From Gordonia aichiensis NBRC 108223 (GTDB lineage Bacteria; Actinomycetota; Actinomycetes; Mycobacteriales; Mycobacteriaceae): a stretch of 64,000 bases of DNA. Positions 42,603 through 50,947 of this stretch are shown one piece after another. The DNA is taken from assembly GCF_000332975.1 (NCBI RefSeq), contig NZ_BANR01000018.1, positions 1 through 64,000 on the forward strand, written 5' to 3'. Under the pieces are notes generated by a model that was not told where the DNA came from, made no database searches, and saw only the letters and a program-made list of their open reading frames with translations. The first letter of the stretch is position 1. Every line of letters begins with the position of its first letter. The position numbers were made by a program, and so were the translations under genes.

Positions 42603-43589
42603 TCAGGAACGCGCGGCCACGGCGTCGAGTTCGGACTGCAACTCGGCCACCGATGCGTCGATACGCGACCTCGAGAACTCGTTGATCTCCAGGCCTTCGA
42701 CGATCTCCCAGCGTCCGCCGACCGCGCGCACCGGGAACGAACACACCAGCCCCTCGGGAACCCCGTAGACGCCCGGCGAGCTCACTGCTGCCGACGTCCA
42801 GTCATCTGCCGGTGTGCCGGCCACCCAGTCCCGTACGTGATCGATGGCTGCATTGGCCGCCGACGCCGCCGACGACGCTCCGCGCGCCTCAATGATCGCG
42901 GTGCCCCTCGCGGCAACCGTCGGAATGAAGTCGTCAACGAGCCATTCGGTGTCTTCGGCGACGCTTGCGCCACTACGATCGCCGACGCGGGCGTGGAAGA
43001 TGTCGGGATACTGCGTCGCCGAGTGATTGCCCCAGATGCTCACTCTGCTGATGTCGCGCACGGGTGCGCCGGTGTGTGCTGCAAGTTGCGCGATCGCTCG
43101 GTTGTGATCGAGGCGCGTCAGCGCGGTGAATCGCTCGGCGGGTATGTCGGGCGCGTTCGCGGCGGCCACTGCCGCATTCGTATTCGCAGGATTGCCGACC
43201 ACGATCACTCGGACGTCGTCGGCGGCGACATCGTTGATGACTGCGCCCTGCTCTGCGAAGATCGCCGAGTTCGCCGACAGTAGATCGGCACGTTCCATGC
43301 CCTTGGTGCGAGGCTTGGCGCCCACGAGGAGTCCGAAGTCGGAGCCGTCGAACGCGGCGCGTGCGTCGTCGAAGATGTCGATGGATGCGAGGAGTGGGAA
43401 CGCGCCGTCCTGTAACTCCATTGCCGTGCCGTGTGCTGCCGAGATCGCCTGGGGGAGTTCGAGCAGGCGGAGCCGGATCGGCCGATCCGGGCCGAGCATG
43501 TCGCCTGCCGCGATGCGGAACACCGCGGCGTACCCGATGCTGCCTGCGGCGCCGGTCACGGTGACAACCACGGGGGCGGTGTCTGTCAT
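42603..43589 (-). CDS. mdh: Malate dehydrogenase (NAD-dependent)
   Basis: The 328-residue TCA-cycle enzyme interconverts malate and oxaloacetate. It has the NAD loop [20 protein letters not shown], substrate-binding Arg in [25 protein letters not shown], Asp/Arg in [13 protein letters not shown], and the catalytic His in [13 protein letters not shown]. This is the cytosolic-type, about 330-residue form common in actinobacteria. ATG 43589 starts at [15 protein letters not shown]; an upstream start at 43667 is not family-like. It lies 106 bp from the META lipoprotein gene on the same strand. Confidence 0.93.
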   Translation of the reverse strand: MTDTAPVVVTVTGAAGSIGYAAVFRIAAGDMLGPDRPIRLRLLELPQAISAAHGTAMELQDGAFPLLASIDIFDDARAAFDGSDFGLLVGAKPRTKGMERADLLSANSAIFAEQGAVINDVAADDVRVIVVGNPANTNAAVAAANAPDIPAERFTALTRLDHNRAIAQLAAHTGAPVRDISRVSIWGNHSATQYPDIFHARVGDRSGASVAEDTEWLVDDFIPTVAARGTAIIEARGASSAASAANAAIDHVRDWVAGTPADDWTSAAVSSPGVYGVPEGLVCSFPVRAVGGRWEIVEGLEINEFSRSRIDASVAELQSELDAVAARS

Positions 43590-43695
43590 CTTCGAGTTCC
43601 TGTCTGGTTGTCGGGCGCGTCGAGTTGCGGTGGACGTCGTCTCGATGACGGTGGCCGGACGGTGCACCCTGCTGGTCAGCGATGGCGCGTGAGCG

Positions 43696-44184
43696 TCAGC
43701 TCCCCGCCGCGCTCTGCGTGAGAACGACGGTCGTCGAACTGTGCGTGAGCGTCAACGTCTCCCCGGAGAGTTTCCACGTCACCGAGCCGGAGAGGAAGTC
43801 GCTGAGCCAGGTGTCGGCGCCGTCACGCGGGGGAGGACACGCCATCATCGTGGTCGCCAGCTTCTCGGTGGTGAAGGTGTCCTCGACGAAGGTCGCCGCA
43901 CCGTTGTGCCGATTGCAGCCCGCAGTCGCCGAGATTCGTCCTGCTTCGGGGAACGCGACCTGCAATGGACCACCCCCGGGGATCTGGGTACCCGTGACAG
44001 AGGTCGACGAGTAGTTCTTGCCCACGAGCACACCTGGATCGGCCTGCCGTGATGACGAATCGGAGCTGCCACCACAGGCGGCGAGCACGAGTGCACACGC
44101 GACCCCGGTCGACGCGACGACCGACCGAACCGTCGGACGAGAGACCGCCCGACCTTGCCGACCCACCGGACCTCGGATGCTCAC
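43696..44184 (-). CDS. META (HslJ-like) domain lipoprotein
   Basis: The GTG at 44184 gives a 162-residue lipoprotein with an arginine-containing n-region, hydrophobic [11 protein letters not shown] and lipobox LAAC (Cys37), then a Ser-rich linker. The META domain follows: [35 protein letters not shown] and [20 protein letters not shown], with the two conserved cysteines that may form a disulfide, then [20 protein letters not shown] proteins sit at the cell surface; some influence antibiotic or heat tolerance, but mechanism is unknown. It is divergent from secA2, with 131 bp between them. Confidence 0.85.
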   Translation of the reverse strand: MSIRGPVGRQGRAVSRPTVRSVVASTGVACALVLAACGGSSDSSSRQADPGVLVGKNYSSTSVTGTQIPGGGPLQVAFPEAGRISATAGCNRHNGAATFVEDTFTTEKLATTMMACPPPRDGADTWLSDFLSGSVTWKLSGETLTLTHSSTTVVLTQSAAGS

Positions 44185-44315
44185 CCGATTCACGGTAGTC
44201 GAACGCGTCGGGCGGATGTGTCGTAATCGGGACGCACCGGGCCGCGTACCGTGGTTGTCGATCCGAGCCGTGACGTCGGGGTTCGGCTGAAACGACCAGG
44301 TAGGAGAATCGTTCG

Positions 44316-46733
44316 GTGGGAAAGCTGACGAACAGCATGTGGCGGCTGCTGGGAGCACAGTCCTCACGTAACCAGTCCAAGTCACTCGGAATCATCAAAG
44401 AGGCCGACGGCTACACCGAGTGGGCCGCGGCGCTCGACACCGAGCATTTCCGCGACGAGGCCGAGAAGCTCGAGATCGGGGCCGACGAGAAGGACAGGGC
44501 GAAGTTCCTCGCACTGGTCCGCGAGGCCGCCGACCGCACGCTCGGCCTGAGGCCGTTCGACGTCCAACTACAGGGTGCACTTCGACTTCTCGAAGGTGAC
44601 GTCATCGAGATGGGGACCGGTGAGGGCAAGACCCTCGCGGGGGCCATCGCGGCGATCGGATACGTCCTCGACGGGCATCAGGTGCACGTGATCTCGGTGA
44701 ACGACTACCTCGCCACCCGCGACGCGGAGTGGATGAAGCCTCTGTTCGATTCATTCGGGATCGTCGCGGGCGCCGTCTCGGAGAACTCGACCCGCGAGGA
44801 ACGCAAGAGGGCCTACTCCGGCGACATCACGTACGGATCGGTGAACGAAATCGGATTCGACGTCCTGCGCGACCAACTCGCACAGTCGCAGGACGAGCTG
44901 GTCTCGCCGCGGCCCGACGTCGCGATCATCGACGAAGCCGACTCGGTGCTCGTCGACGAAGCCCTCATTCCTCTCGTCCTCGCCGGATCCACCGAGACCG
45001 AGGTGCCCGATCGGGCGATCCACGAGGTGGTCGCGCGCCTGAAGAACAAGCATTACGACATCGACGCCGAGGGCCGTAACGTCACGCTCACCGACGAGGG
45101 CGCGTCTTTCGTCGAGGAGGAACTCGGCGGAATCAACCTCTACGACGAGGAGCACGTCGGCACCACCCTCGTGCATGTGAACATCGCCATGCACGCGCAC
45201 TACCTGCTCGAGCGGGACGTCCACTACATCGTCCGGGACGGCGGTGTACACCTCATCAACGCGTCGAGGGGGCGGGTTGCGCAGTTGCAGCGGTGGCCTG
45301 ACGGTGTGCAGGCTGCAGTCGAGATCAAAGAAGGTCTCGCACAGACGGATTCGGGTGAGGTCATCGACACGTTGACCGTGCAGGCGCTGATCGGTCGATA
45401 CCCAAGGGTCTGTGGCATGACCGGAACCGCGCTCGCCGCGGGCGAGCAGTTCCGCCAGTTCTACGAGCTGCGAGTCTCGCAGATCCCACCGAACACGCCC
45501 AACATCCGTACCGATCTACCCGACCGCGTGTACGACACCAAAGCCAACAAGGTCGAGGGAATCGTCAACTACGTCAAAGAGATCCACGAGACGGGTCAGC
45601 CCGTCCTGATCGGCACGCACGACGTCGCCGAGTCCGAGGAGCTTGCCTATTTCCTCGACAAGGCGGGAGTTCCGAGCGTGGTACTCAACGCCAAGAACGA
45701 CATCGAAGAGGCCAAGATCATCGCAGAGGCGGGCGTGAAGGGCGCCGTCACAGTCTCGACACAGATGGCAGGTCGTGGTACCGACATCCGGCTCGGCGGT
45801 TCCGACGACGATCCCGCCGCACGCGACGAGGTCGTCGAACTCGGTGGCCTGTGCGTTGTCGGCACCGGTCGCCACGACACCGAACGACTCGACAATCAGC
45901 TGCGCGGGCGCGCCGGTCGACAGGGCGACCCCGGCTCGGCTGTGTTCTTCAGCAGTCTCGAGGACCCCGTCGTTACCAAGAACCTGGCGTTCAAGCGCGA
46001 TCCGGTGTCACAGGAGTCCGACGGGTCAATGGGTCAGAAGGGCATCGATCTGATCGAACAGGCACAGCGGGTGGCCGAGGGCGTGATGCTCGAACTCCAC
46101 GCCAACACCTGGCGCTACAACAAGCTGGTCAATCAGCAGCGCGAGATCGTCGTCGCGCGTCGGATGAAGCTGCTCACCACCGAGATCGCGCTCGATGAAC
46201 TCGCCGAGCTCGAACCCGAGAGATACGCGAAGTTGACCGGGGCCGAGGCCCCGTCGAAGGTTCATGTCGACGAGTCGGAATCCGCCGACACCGCCGACAC
46301 GGCAGAGGGATCGGCCGGAGATCCGGCCGAGGAGACACAGGCGCCGACCCCTCCTGCAGAGCCGGTCGACCGTGAGGTTCTCGTACAGGCGGCGCGCGAG
46401 ATCATGCTCTATCACCTCGACCGCGCCTGGGCTGATCATCTCGCATTCGTCTCCGACGTCCGGGCGAGCATCCATCTGCGGGCGATCGGCAAGGAGAGTC
46501 CGCTCGACGAGTTCCATCGCCTGATCCTGGCCGAGTTCGGGGAGCTGCCCAATGAGGCGGTGGAGAATGCGCGCGCGACCTTCCGTGACGTCGCAATCAC
46601 GGCCGACGGCGTCGACCTCGGCTCGGCCGACCTCCACCGGTCGACGACCACGTGGACATACATGGTGCACGACAACCTGTTCGCGTCGGGCGGGGCCAAG
46701 ACTCTGCAGGGCGTCATCGGCATCTTCCGCTGA
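44316..46733 (+). CDS. secA2: Accessory preprotein translocase ATPase SecA2
   Basis: SecA2 exports a subset of proteins across the membrane together with the SecYEG channel. The 805-residue protein is shorter than housekeeping SecA1 (about 940) and lacks its C-terminal zinc tail, which marks it as SecA2. It has Walker [20 protein letters not shown], Walker [16 protein letters not shown], the preprotein cross-linking domain (about 220-370) and the helicase motif [24 protein letters not shown] lies about ten bases before the GTG start. An Ala/Glu/Thr-rich insertion (about residues 650-680) is lineage-specific. It is followed after one base by pgsA2, as in M. tuberculosis. Confidence 0.95.
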   Translation: MGKLTNSMWRLLGAQSSRNQSKSLGIIKEADGYTEWAAALDTEHFRDEAEKLEIGADEKDRAKFLALVREAADRTLGLRPFDVQLQGALRLLEGDVIEMGTGEGKTLAGAIAAIGYVLDGHQVHVISVNDYLATRDAEWMKPLFDSFGIVAGAVSENSTREERKRAYSGDITYGSVNEIGFDVLRDQLAQSQDELVSPRPDVAIIDEADSVLVDEALIPLVLAGSTETEVPDRAIHEVVARLKNKHYDIDAEGRNVTLTDEGASFVEEELGGINLYDEEHVGTTLVHVNIAMHAHYLLERDVHYIVRDGGVHLINASRGRVAQLQRWPDGVQAAVEIKEGLAQTDSGEVIDTLTVQALIGRYPRVCGMTGTALAAGEQFRQFYELRVSQIPPNTPNIRTDLPDRVYDTKANKVEGIVNYVKEIHETGQPVLIGTHDVAESEELAYFLDKAGVPSVVLNAKNDIEEAKIIAEAGVKGAVTVSTQMAGRGTDIRLGGSDDDPAARDEVVELGGLCVVGTGRHDTERLDNQLRGRAGRQGDPGSAVFFSSLEDPVVTKNLAFKRDPVSQESDGSMGQKGIDLIEQAQRVAEGVMLELHANTWRYNKLVNQQREIVVARRMKLLTTEIALDELAELEPERYAKLTGAEAPSKVHVDESESADTADTAEGSAGDPAEETQAPTPPAEPVDREVLVQAAREIMLYHLDRAWADHLAFVSDVRASIHLRAIGKESPLDEFHRLILAEFGELPNEAVENARATFRDVAITADGVDLGSADLHRSTTTWTYMVHDNLFASGGAKTLQGVIGIFR

Positions 46734-46734
46734 C

Positions 46735-47379
46735 GTGGACGACCACACCGATCAAGCGACCTCGTCGACGTCGACCGGATCGTCGTCGGGGTCGCGTATC
46801 GTCACGGTGCCGAACGCGCTGAGCGTGCTACGCCTCGCGCTGATACCGCTGTTCCTGTGGCTGCTGCTCGACGTCAAGGCCGACGGTTGGGCGTTCTGGG
46901 TCCTCATGGTGTCAGGCTTCACCGACTGGGCCGACGGCAAGCTGGCCCGTCTCCTCGATCAATCGTCGCGACTCGGTGAACTCCTCGACCCGCTGGCCGA
47001 CAGGCTCTACATCGTGATCATCCCGGTTGCGTTCGCAATCAGGGGGATCATCCCGTGGTGGATCATCGCCGTCATCGTCGCGCGAGACGTACTGCTGTTC
47101 GCGTCGGGTCCGCTGCTGCGCAGCAGGGGTCTCTTTGCCCTCCCGGTGCTCTACATCGGCAAGGCGGCGACCTTCGCGCTGATGAGTGCCTTCCCCTGGT
47201 TGCTTGCAGGACAATTGGATTCGGTGATCGGCACGATCTGTTACCCGATCGGGTGGGCGTTCCTCATCTGGGGAGTCGCACTGTATGTGTGGTCGTTCCT
47301 GCTGTATTGGGCGCAGACGATCGCAGTGGTCACGCGGATGCCGCGTGCTGGCGTGCCGATGGGCAAGGACATGGCCTAA
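46735..47379 (+). CDS. pgsA2: CDP-alcohol phosphatidyltransferase (PgsA2-type)
   Basis: The 214-residue integral membrane enzyme has the family signature D-x2-D-G-x2-A-R-x8-G-x3-D-x3-D in FTDWADGKLARLLDQSS and RLGELLDPLADRLY. It transfers a CDP-diacylglycerol phosphatidyl group to an alcohol such as glycerol phosphate. About six membrane helices follow the Ser/Thr-rich N-terminus (DQATSSTSTGSSSGS). The GTG at 46735 is one base after the SecA2 stop, so translation is coupled. The name follows its position next to secA2, as Rv1822 in M. tuberculosis; the actual alcohol substrate, and whether cardiolipin or phosphatidylglycerol is made, is not proven. Confidence 0.88.
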   Translation: MDDHTDQATSSTSTGSSSGSRIVTVPNALSVLRLALIPLFLWLLLDVKADGWAFWVLMVSGFTDWADGKLARLLDQSSRLGELLDPLADRLYIVIIPVAFAIRGIIPWWIIAVIVARDVLLFASGPLLRSRGLFALPVLYIGKAATFALMSAFPWLLAGQLDSVIGTICYPIGWAFLIWGVALYVWSFLLYWAQTIAVVTRMPRAGVPMGKDMA

Positions 47380-47407
47380 AGTCTCGGGGGACTAGAAAGG
47401 GGTCGAC

Positions 47408-47812
47408 GTGACCGATACCAATGTACCGGCCGAGCTGAGCTACACGCCCGAACACGAGTGGGTACGCAAGGTCGGGCCGACCACGGTCCGAGTAGGGATC
47501 ACCGACTACGCGCAGGGGCAGTTGGGCGACGTCGTCTTCGTTCAGCTCCCCGAGATCGACAGCGAGGTCGAGGTGGGCGAGTCGTTCGCCGAGGTCGAAT
47601 CGACCAAGAGCGTCTCCGACATCTTCGGTCCGCTCAACGGTTCCATCTCGAAGGTCAACGACGAGCTCGACTCGTCGCCCGACCTGGTCAACTCGGAGCC
47701 GTACGATTCCGGGTGGCTCGTCGAGATCAGCCTCGACGACGCCTCGGCGCTCGATGCGCAACTGGGCGACATGCTCGATGCGGATGGCTACCGGGCCGTG
47801 ATCGAAGGCTGA
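47408..47812 (+). CDS. gcvH: Glycine cleavage system H protein
   Basis: The 134-residue lipoyl carrier shuttles the aminomethyl group between the P and T proteins of the glycine cleavage complex. The lipoylation Lys is in FAEVESTKSVSDIFGPLNG, with the typical YTPEHEWVRKVG start and SPDLVNSEPYDSGWLVEISL ending. AAAGGGG precedes the GTG start. It is 28 bp after pgsA2 and 210 bp before garA; the intervening genes known in M. tuberculosis are absent. Its partner GcvP lies 3 kb downstream; GcvT is not in the window. Confidence 0.95.
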   Translation: MTDTNVPAELSYTPEHEWVRKVGPTTVRVGITDYAQGQLGDVVFVQLPEIDSEVEVGESFAEVESTKSVSDIFGPLNGSISKVNDELDSSPDLVNSEPYDSGWLVEISLDDASALDAQLGDMLDADGYRAVIEG

Positions 47813-48022
47813 CCATTCCGCCGGCGCGGGAAAGTATGATCGTCGTTGTCCTGCCGAGTCGCACGTCGCTGCGTTCGGTACAGGCGGTACGGTTTAGCCA
47901 ACGGAAACCGACGTCGCATCGGCGATGCCGGATGACCAGGTGCAAACCTCGCAGCGCGTGAGCGTGGACGCCGACGGTGGGTGCACTCAAGGTGACGAAC
48001 GGATGAGGACGAAGGAGAAGCG

Positions 48023-48472
48023 GTGAGCGATAACGACAATGGCTACGAGGCGCCGGTGGAGACCACATCGGTGTTCCGCGAAGAGTTCATCAACGAACTC
48101 GACGCGGGCACGGCGACCTCGAGCGAGCCGACCGACACGGGGGTCGAGCGGCTGTCGCCCGGTACCGCACTGCTCGTCGTGAAGCGTGGTCCCAACGCCG
48201 GGTCGCGTTTCCTGCTCGACCAGCCGACCACCTCGGCGGGCAGGCACCCCGACAGCGACATTTTTCTCGATGATGTCACCGTGAGCCGTCGGCACGCCGA
48301 ATTCCGCCTGGGCGACAACGAATTCCAGGTGGTCGATGTCGGCAGCCTCAACGGCACGTACGTCAATCGCGAGCCGGTCGACAGCGCGACACTCAGCAAT
48401 GGCGACGAGGTCCAGATCGGAAAGTTCCGCCTGGTCTTCCTGAGCGGTCCTCGCGACGGTTCCGGCGCCTGA
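48023..48472 (+). CDS. garA: FHA-domain metabolic regulator GarA (OdhI homologue)
   Basis: GarA binds and inhibits 2-oxoglutarate dehydrogenase and related enzymes, and is switched off by phosphorylation. The 149-residue protein has the N-terminal phospho-site region ETTSVFREEFINEL (Thr residues targeted by PknB and PknG in relatives). The FHA domain follows: TSAGRHPDSDIFLDDVTVSR and RHAEFRLGDNEFQVVDVGSL, with NGTYVNREPVDSATLSNGDE. AAGGAGAAG precedes the GTG at 48023. It is co-transcribed with the FtsR-type gene four bases after its stop. It coordinates carbon and nitrogen flow with the nearby glycine and glyoxylate enzymes. Confidence 0.95.
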   Translation: MSDNDNGYEAPVETTSVFREEFINELDAGTATSSEPTDTGVERLSPGTALLVVKRGPNAGSRFLLDQPTTSAGRHPDSDIFLDDVTVSRRHAEFRLGDNEFQVVDVGSLNGTYVNREPVDSATLSNGDEVQIGKFRLVFLSGPRDGSGA

Positions 48473-48476
48473 CACC

Positions 48477-49202
48477 GTGCCGGCCTCGACTGCGGATGCG
48501 CGCGGCGGAGGATCGATGTCCATCGGGTCGGTCCTTGCGCTGTTGCGCGAGGACTTTCCCGACGTGACGATCTCGAAGATCCGCTTCCTCGAAGCCGAGG
48601 GACTCGTCACACCCGAACGCGCACCGTCGGGCTACCGGCGATTCAGCCAGTCCGACTGCGAGCGCCTGCGTTTCGTGCTCACAGCACAACGTGACCGCTA
48701 TCTGCCGCTCAAGGTCATCAAAGAGCAACTCGACGCCATCGATAACGGCGACGGTGGCTTCGGGGCGGGCGGAACCCCGGTGCTGTCGGCGGCGCGCAGC
48801 GTCGTCGCACCTGCCACCGATTTCTCCGCGCGGGGTGGTCGGGTGTCGCGCGATGCGCTCATCGAACGAACCGGGGTTGATTCGGCGTTCGTGACCGAAC
48901 TCCAGCGCAATGGCCTGCTCACGTCGGGACCTGCCGGATTCTTCGACGAGGATGCGGTGCGCCTCGTCGAGGCCGCCGCAGCTCTCGCGAACTATGGCGT
49001 GGAGACCCGACATCTCCGCGCCTTCAAGGTGTCTGCCGACCGCGAGGCGGGACTGGTCGCGCAGATCGCCAATCCGATCGCCAAGGGCAAGGGCACCGGT
49101 GCGCGCGACCGTGCCGAGGAACTCATCCGCGAGATCGCGGCACTCTCGGTGACGTTGCACACGCAGCTGGTCAAGCAGGCCGTACGCGGTGTGCTCGACT
49201 GA
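48477..49202 (+). CDS. ftsR: MerR-family regulator FtsR (Rv1828-type)
   Basis: The 241-residue protein has an N-terminal MerR helix-turn-helix (SIGSVLALLREDFPDVTISK, IRFLEAEGLVTPERAPSGYR) with the wing RRFSQSDCERLRFVLTAQRD. A C-terminal domain follows (about 115-241), containing GGRVSRDALIERTGVDSAFV and ANYGVETRHLRAFKVSADRE. It has no metal-binding cysteines, unlike heavy-metal MerR proteins. Its Corynebacterium homologue activates the division gene ftsZ. The GTG at 48477 is four bases after the garA stop; a later ATG at 48516 (MSIGSV) is the alternative start. Confidence 0.9.
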   Translation: MPASTADARGGGSMSIGSVLALLREDFPDVTISKIRFLEAEGLVTPERAPSGYRRFSQSDCERLRFVLTAQRDRYLPLKVIKEQLDAIDNGDGGFGAGGTPVLSAARSVVAPATDFSARGGRVSRDALIERTGVDSAFVTELQRNGLLTSGPAGFFDEDAVRLVEAAAALANYGVETRHLRAFKVSADREAGLVAQIANPIAKGKGTGARDRAEELIREIAALSVTLHTQLVKQAVRGVLD

Positions 49203-49349
49203 GCCGCTACTCGGCTGAATCCACCGCCCGGCATTCAGGGCCACGTCGCTGTTCCCGGCCACGCAGCGTTCTGTGTCTCGCCACGACGCCGTCCACGGGC
49301 CAGTCGGTGTAGCGTCGAGAGCAATCATTGACGGCTCGGGAGGTGCGAG

Positions 49350-49850
49350 ATGAGCGAGATGCGTGTGGTGGGCATTCGGGTCGAGCCGCCGCAGAGTCAA
49401 CCGGTTCTGCTGCTGCGGGAGGTCGACGGTGAGCGCTACCTGCCGATCTGGATCGGACAGAGCGAAGCGGCGTCGATTGCGTTGCGACAAAAGGGTATCG
49501 AACCGCCGCGGCCGCTCACCCACGATCTGATCGTGAACCTGATCGAGGAGTTCGGACAGACACTCGTCGAGGTTCGCATCGTCGACATGCAAGAGGGCAC
49601 CTTCTACGCCGAGATGGTCTTCGCGAACGATGTCCGGGTCTCGGCCAGACCGTCCGATTCGATCGCGGTCGCGATGCGGGCAGAGGTGCCGATCATCGCC
49701 GATGAGGAAGTTCTCGCCGAGGCGGGTCTGCTGATCCCCGACGAAGACTCCGACGACGGGCCTGATGAGAAAGAGGACGAGGTGGAGAAGTTCCGCGAGT
49801 TCCTCGACAACGTGTCGCCCGACGACTTCAAGGCGAGCGGCGGAGCCTGA
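49350..49850 (+). CDS. Bifunctional nuclease family protein (BFN/DUF151, Rv1829-type)
   Basis: The 166-residue protein has the BFN domain (residues 1-135): VVGIRVEPPQSQPVLLLREV, LPIWIGQSEAASIALRQKGI, RPLTHDLIVNLIEEFGQTLV and SARPSDSIAVAMRAEVPIIA. Plant members degrade DNA and RNA; bacterial activity is little studied. An acidic C-terminus (DEDSDDGPDEKEDEVEKFRE) extends beyond the domain. GGGAGG lies before the ATG at 49350. It keeps its place between the two MerR genes, as in M. tuberculosis. Confidence 0.88.
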   Translation: MSEMRVVGIRVEPPQSQPVLLLREVDGERYLPIWIGQSEAASIALRQKGIEPPRPLTHDLIVNLIEEFGQTLVEVRIVDMQEGTFYAEMVFANDVRVSARPSDSIAVAMRAEVPIIADEEVLAEAGLLIPDEDSDDGPDEKEDEVEKFREFLDNVSPDDFKASGGA

Positions 49851-49925
49851 CATCACAGGGCTCGGCTGCCCCGCCGTAGCGACACGTCACGGTTGCGTCT
49901 CCCGGAGATCACCGTTCATCTCGAT

Positions 49926-49942
49926 CTCAAGTTGAGGTTGAG
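49926..49942. promoter_or_regulatory. Imperfect palindrome, candidate MerR-type operator upstream of the second merR gene
   Basis: CTCAAGTT-G-AGGTTGAG forms a 17-bp imperfect palindrome (six of eight arm positions pair) about 160 bp upstream of the MerR gene at 50104. The left arm equals half of the SoxR-type box. MerR-family proteins bind such sites between the -35 and -10 elements, so this may be autoregulation or a target of the FtsR-type protein. No regulator is proven. The rest of the 253-base gap shows no gene. Confidence 0.4.
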
Positions 49943-50103
49943 CCTTAGGGCGCGTCGCATTGATTCGGCGTATGGCCGCGACATACCGTCACGCAGGTGA
50001 TCATCGGGGACACCCCCGGTGTTGAAGAGCAGATCGGGTTCGGCGGCGTATCGTGGACGCAGGTCCGCACCGGTCCGATCCGAGCGTGGCGAGGGAGTCT
50101 GCA

Positions 50104-50889
50104 GTGGGCGATGTGCCGTTCGACGGTGGAGATGGTCAGCCGTCAGACAGCGAGACGACGTCGGATGAGCATGTCGACGCACGGGCCGAGCAGTCGACAG
50201 CCGGGTACCCGCCGCGTCGCGGGTCGACGCAGGGCAGTCTCGACGACATCGCGCCGGGACTCTTCCCCAACGACACCGTTCCCGACGAACTCGTGGGCTA
50301 TCGCGTGCCGAGTGCGTGCCAGATTGCCGGGATCACCTACCGGCAACTCGATTACTGGGCCAGGACATCGCTGGTAGTACCGTCGATTCGCGGTGCGGCG
50401 GGATCGGGGAGTCAGCGGCTCTACTCCTTCAAGGACATCCTGGTCCTCAAGATCGTCAAGCGTCTTCTCGACACCGGGATCTCGCTGCAGAACATCCGCG
50501 TGGCGGTCGATCACCTCCGCCAGCGTGGCGTTGAAGACCTCGCGGGAATCACCCTGTTCTCGGACGGCACCACCGTGTACGAATGCACCTCGGCCGAAGA
50601 GGTCGTCGACCTGCTCCAGGGCGGACAGGGCGTGTTCGGAATCGCCGTGAACGGCGCGATGCGTGAGTTGACCGGAGCCATCGCCGACTTCCCCGGAGAA
50701 CGCGCGGACGGCGGCATCACAGAATCGGCCCCTGAGGACTCCTCGTCAAACTCTCAGGCACCCGGACCGTGCTGTCGACGGCGTCTCTGGAAAGTGACGA
50801 CGGCCGAGCCGTCTCCGCCCACGGTGAAAGGTCGTCGTGTCGCCGCCGACACGATGACTGAATCTCTCAGGCGCCGCCCCGCGGCATGA
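50104..50889 (+). CDS. MerR-family regulator (Rv1830-type), frame extends through the glycine riboswitch
   Basis: GAGGGAG lies about seven bases before GTG 50104, so this start is chosen. After a polar N-terminus comes the MerR helix-turn-helix (LVGYRVPSACQIAGITYRQL, DYWARTSLVVPSIRGAAGSG, QRLYSFKDILVLKIVKRLLD) and the effector/dimer region with GVFGIAVNGAMRELTGAIAD, then FPGERADGG. In relatives the protein ends soon after the APED motif. Here no stop follows, and the last 47 or so residues (DSSSNSQAPGPCCRRRLW and onwards, to RRRPAA) are translated from the tandem glycine riboswitch. The tail has no family similarity. Homologues in mycobacteria affect cell division and antibiotic tolerance; targets here unknown. 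Confidence 0.87.
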   Translation: MGDVPFDGGDGQPSDSETTSDEHVDARAEQSTAGYPPRRGSTQGSLDDIAPGLFPNDTVPDELVGYRVPSACQIAGITYRQLDYWARTSLVVPSIRGAAGSGSQRLYSFKDILVLKIVKRLLDTGISLQNIRVAVDHLRQRGVEDLAGITLFSDGTTVYECTSAEEVVDLLQGGQGVFGIAVNGAMRELTGAIADFPGERADGGITESAPEDSSSNSQAPGPCCRRRLWKVTTAEPSPPTVKGRRVAADTMTESLRRRPAA

Positions 50890-50905
50890 CAGAGGGGGAG
50901 GGCCG
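50693..50905 (+). ncRNA. Tandem glycine riboswitch upstream of gcvP
   Basis: Two aptamer-like units end in the diagnostic CTCTCAGG sequence (50751-50758 and 50864-50871). The first is followed by GGACCG and the second by GACAGAGGGGG (50888-50898). The first aptamer begins at GGAGAA (50695). The second has CTCTGGAAAG (50785-50794), CCACGGTGAAAG (50819-50830) and a P3b-like hairpin 50831-50857, and closes with CAGAG. The type usually turns on glycine cleavage genes when glycine is abundant, and gcvP starts 42 bases after it. The 5' part of aptamer one is degenerate, possibly because it also encodes protein. The expression platform was not identified. Confidence 0.8.
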
Positions 50906-50947
50906 ACCCGCCGGTGACCACGCCGGTGCGCGCGAGAGGTTCACCCC

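Noticed and set aside
48393..49856. Minus-strand open frame of 487 codons under garA, ftsR and the BFN gene.
   Set aside because: Antisense to three conserved genes, no recognisable domain.
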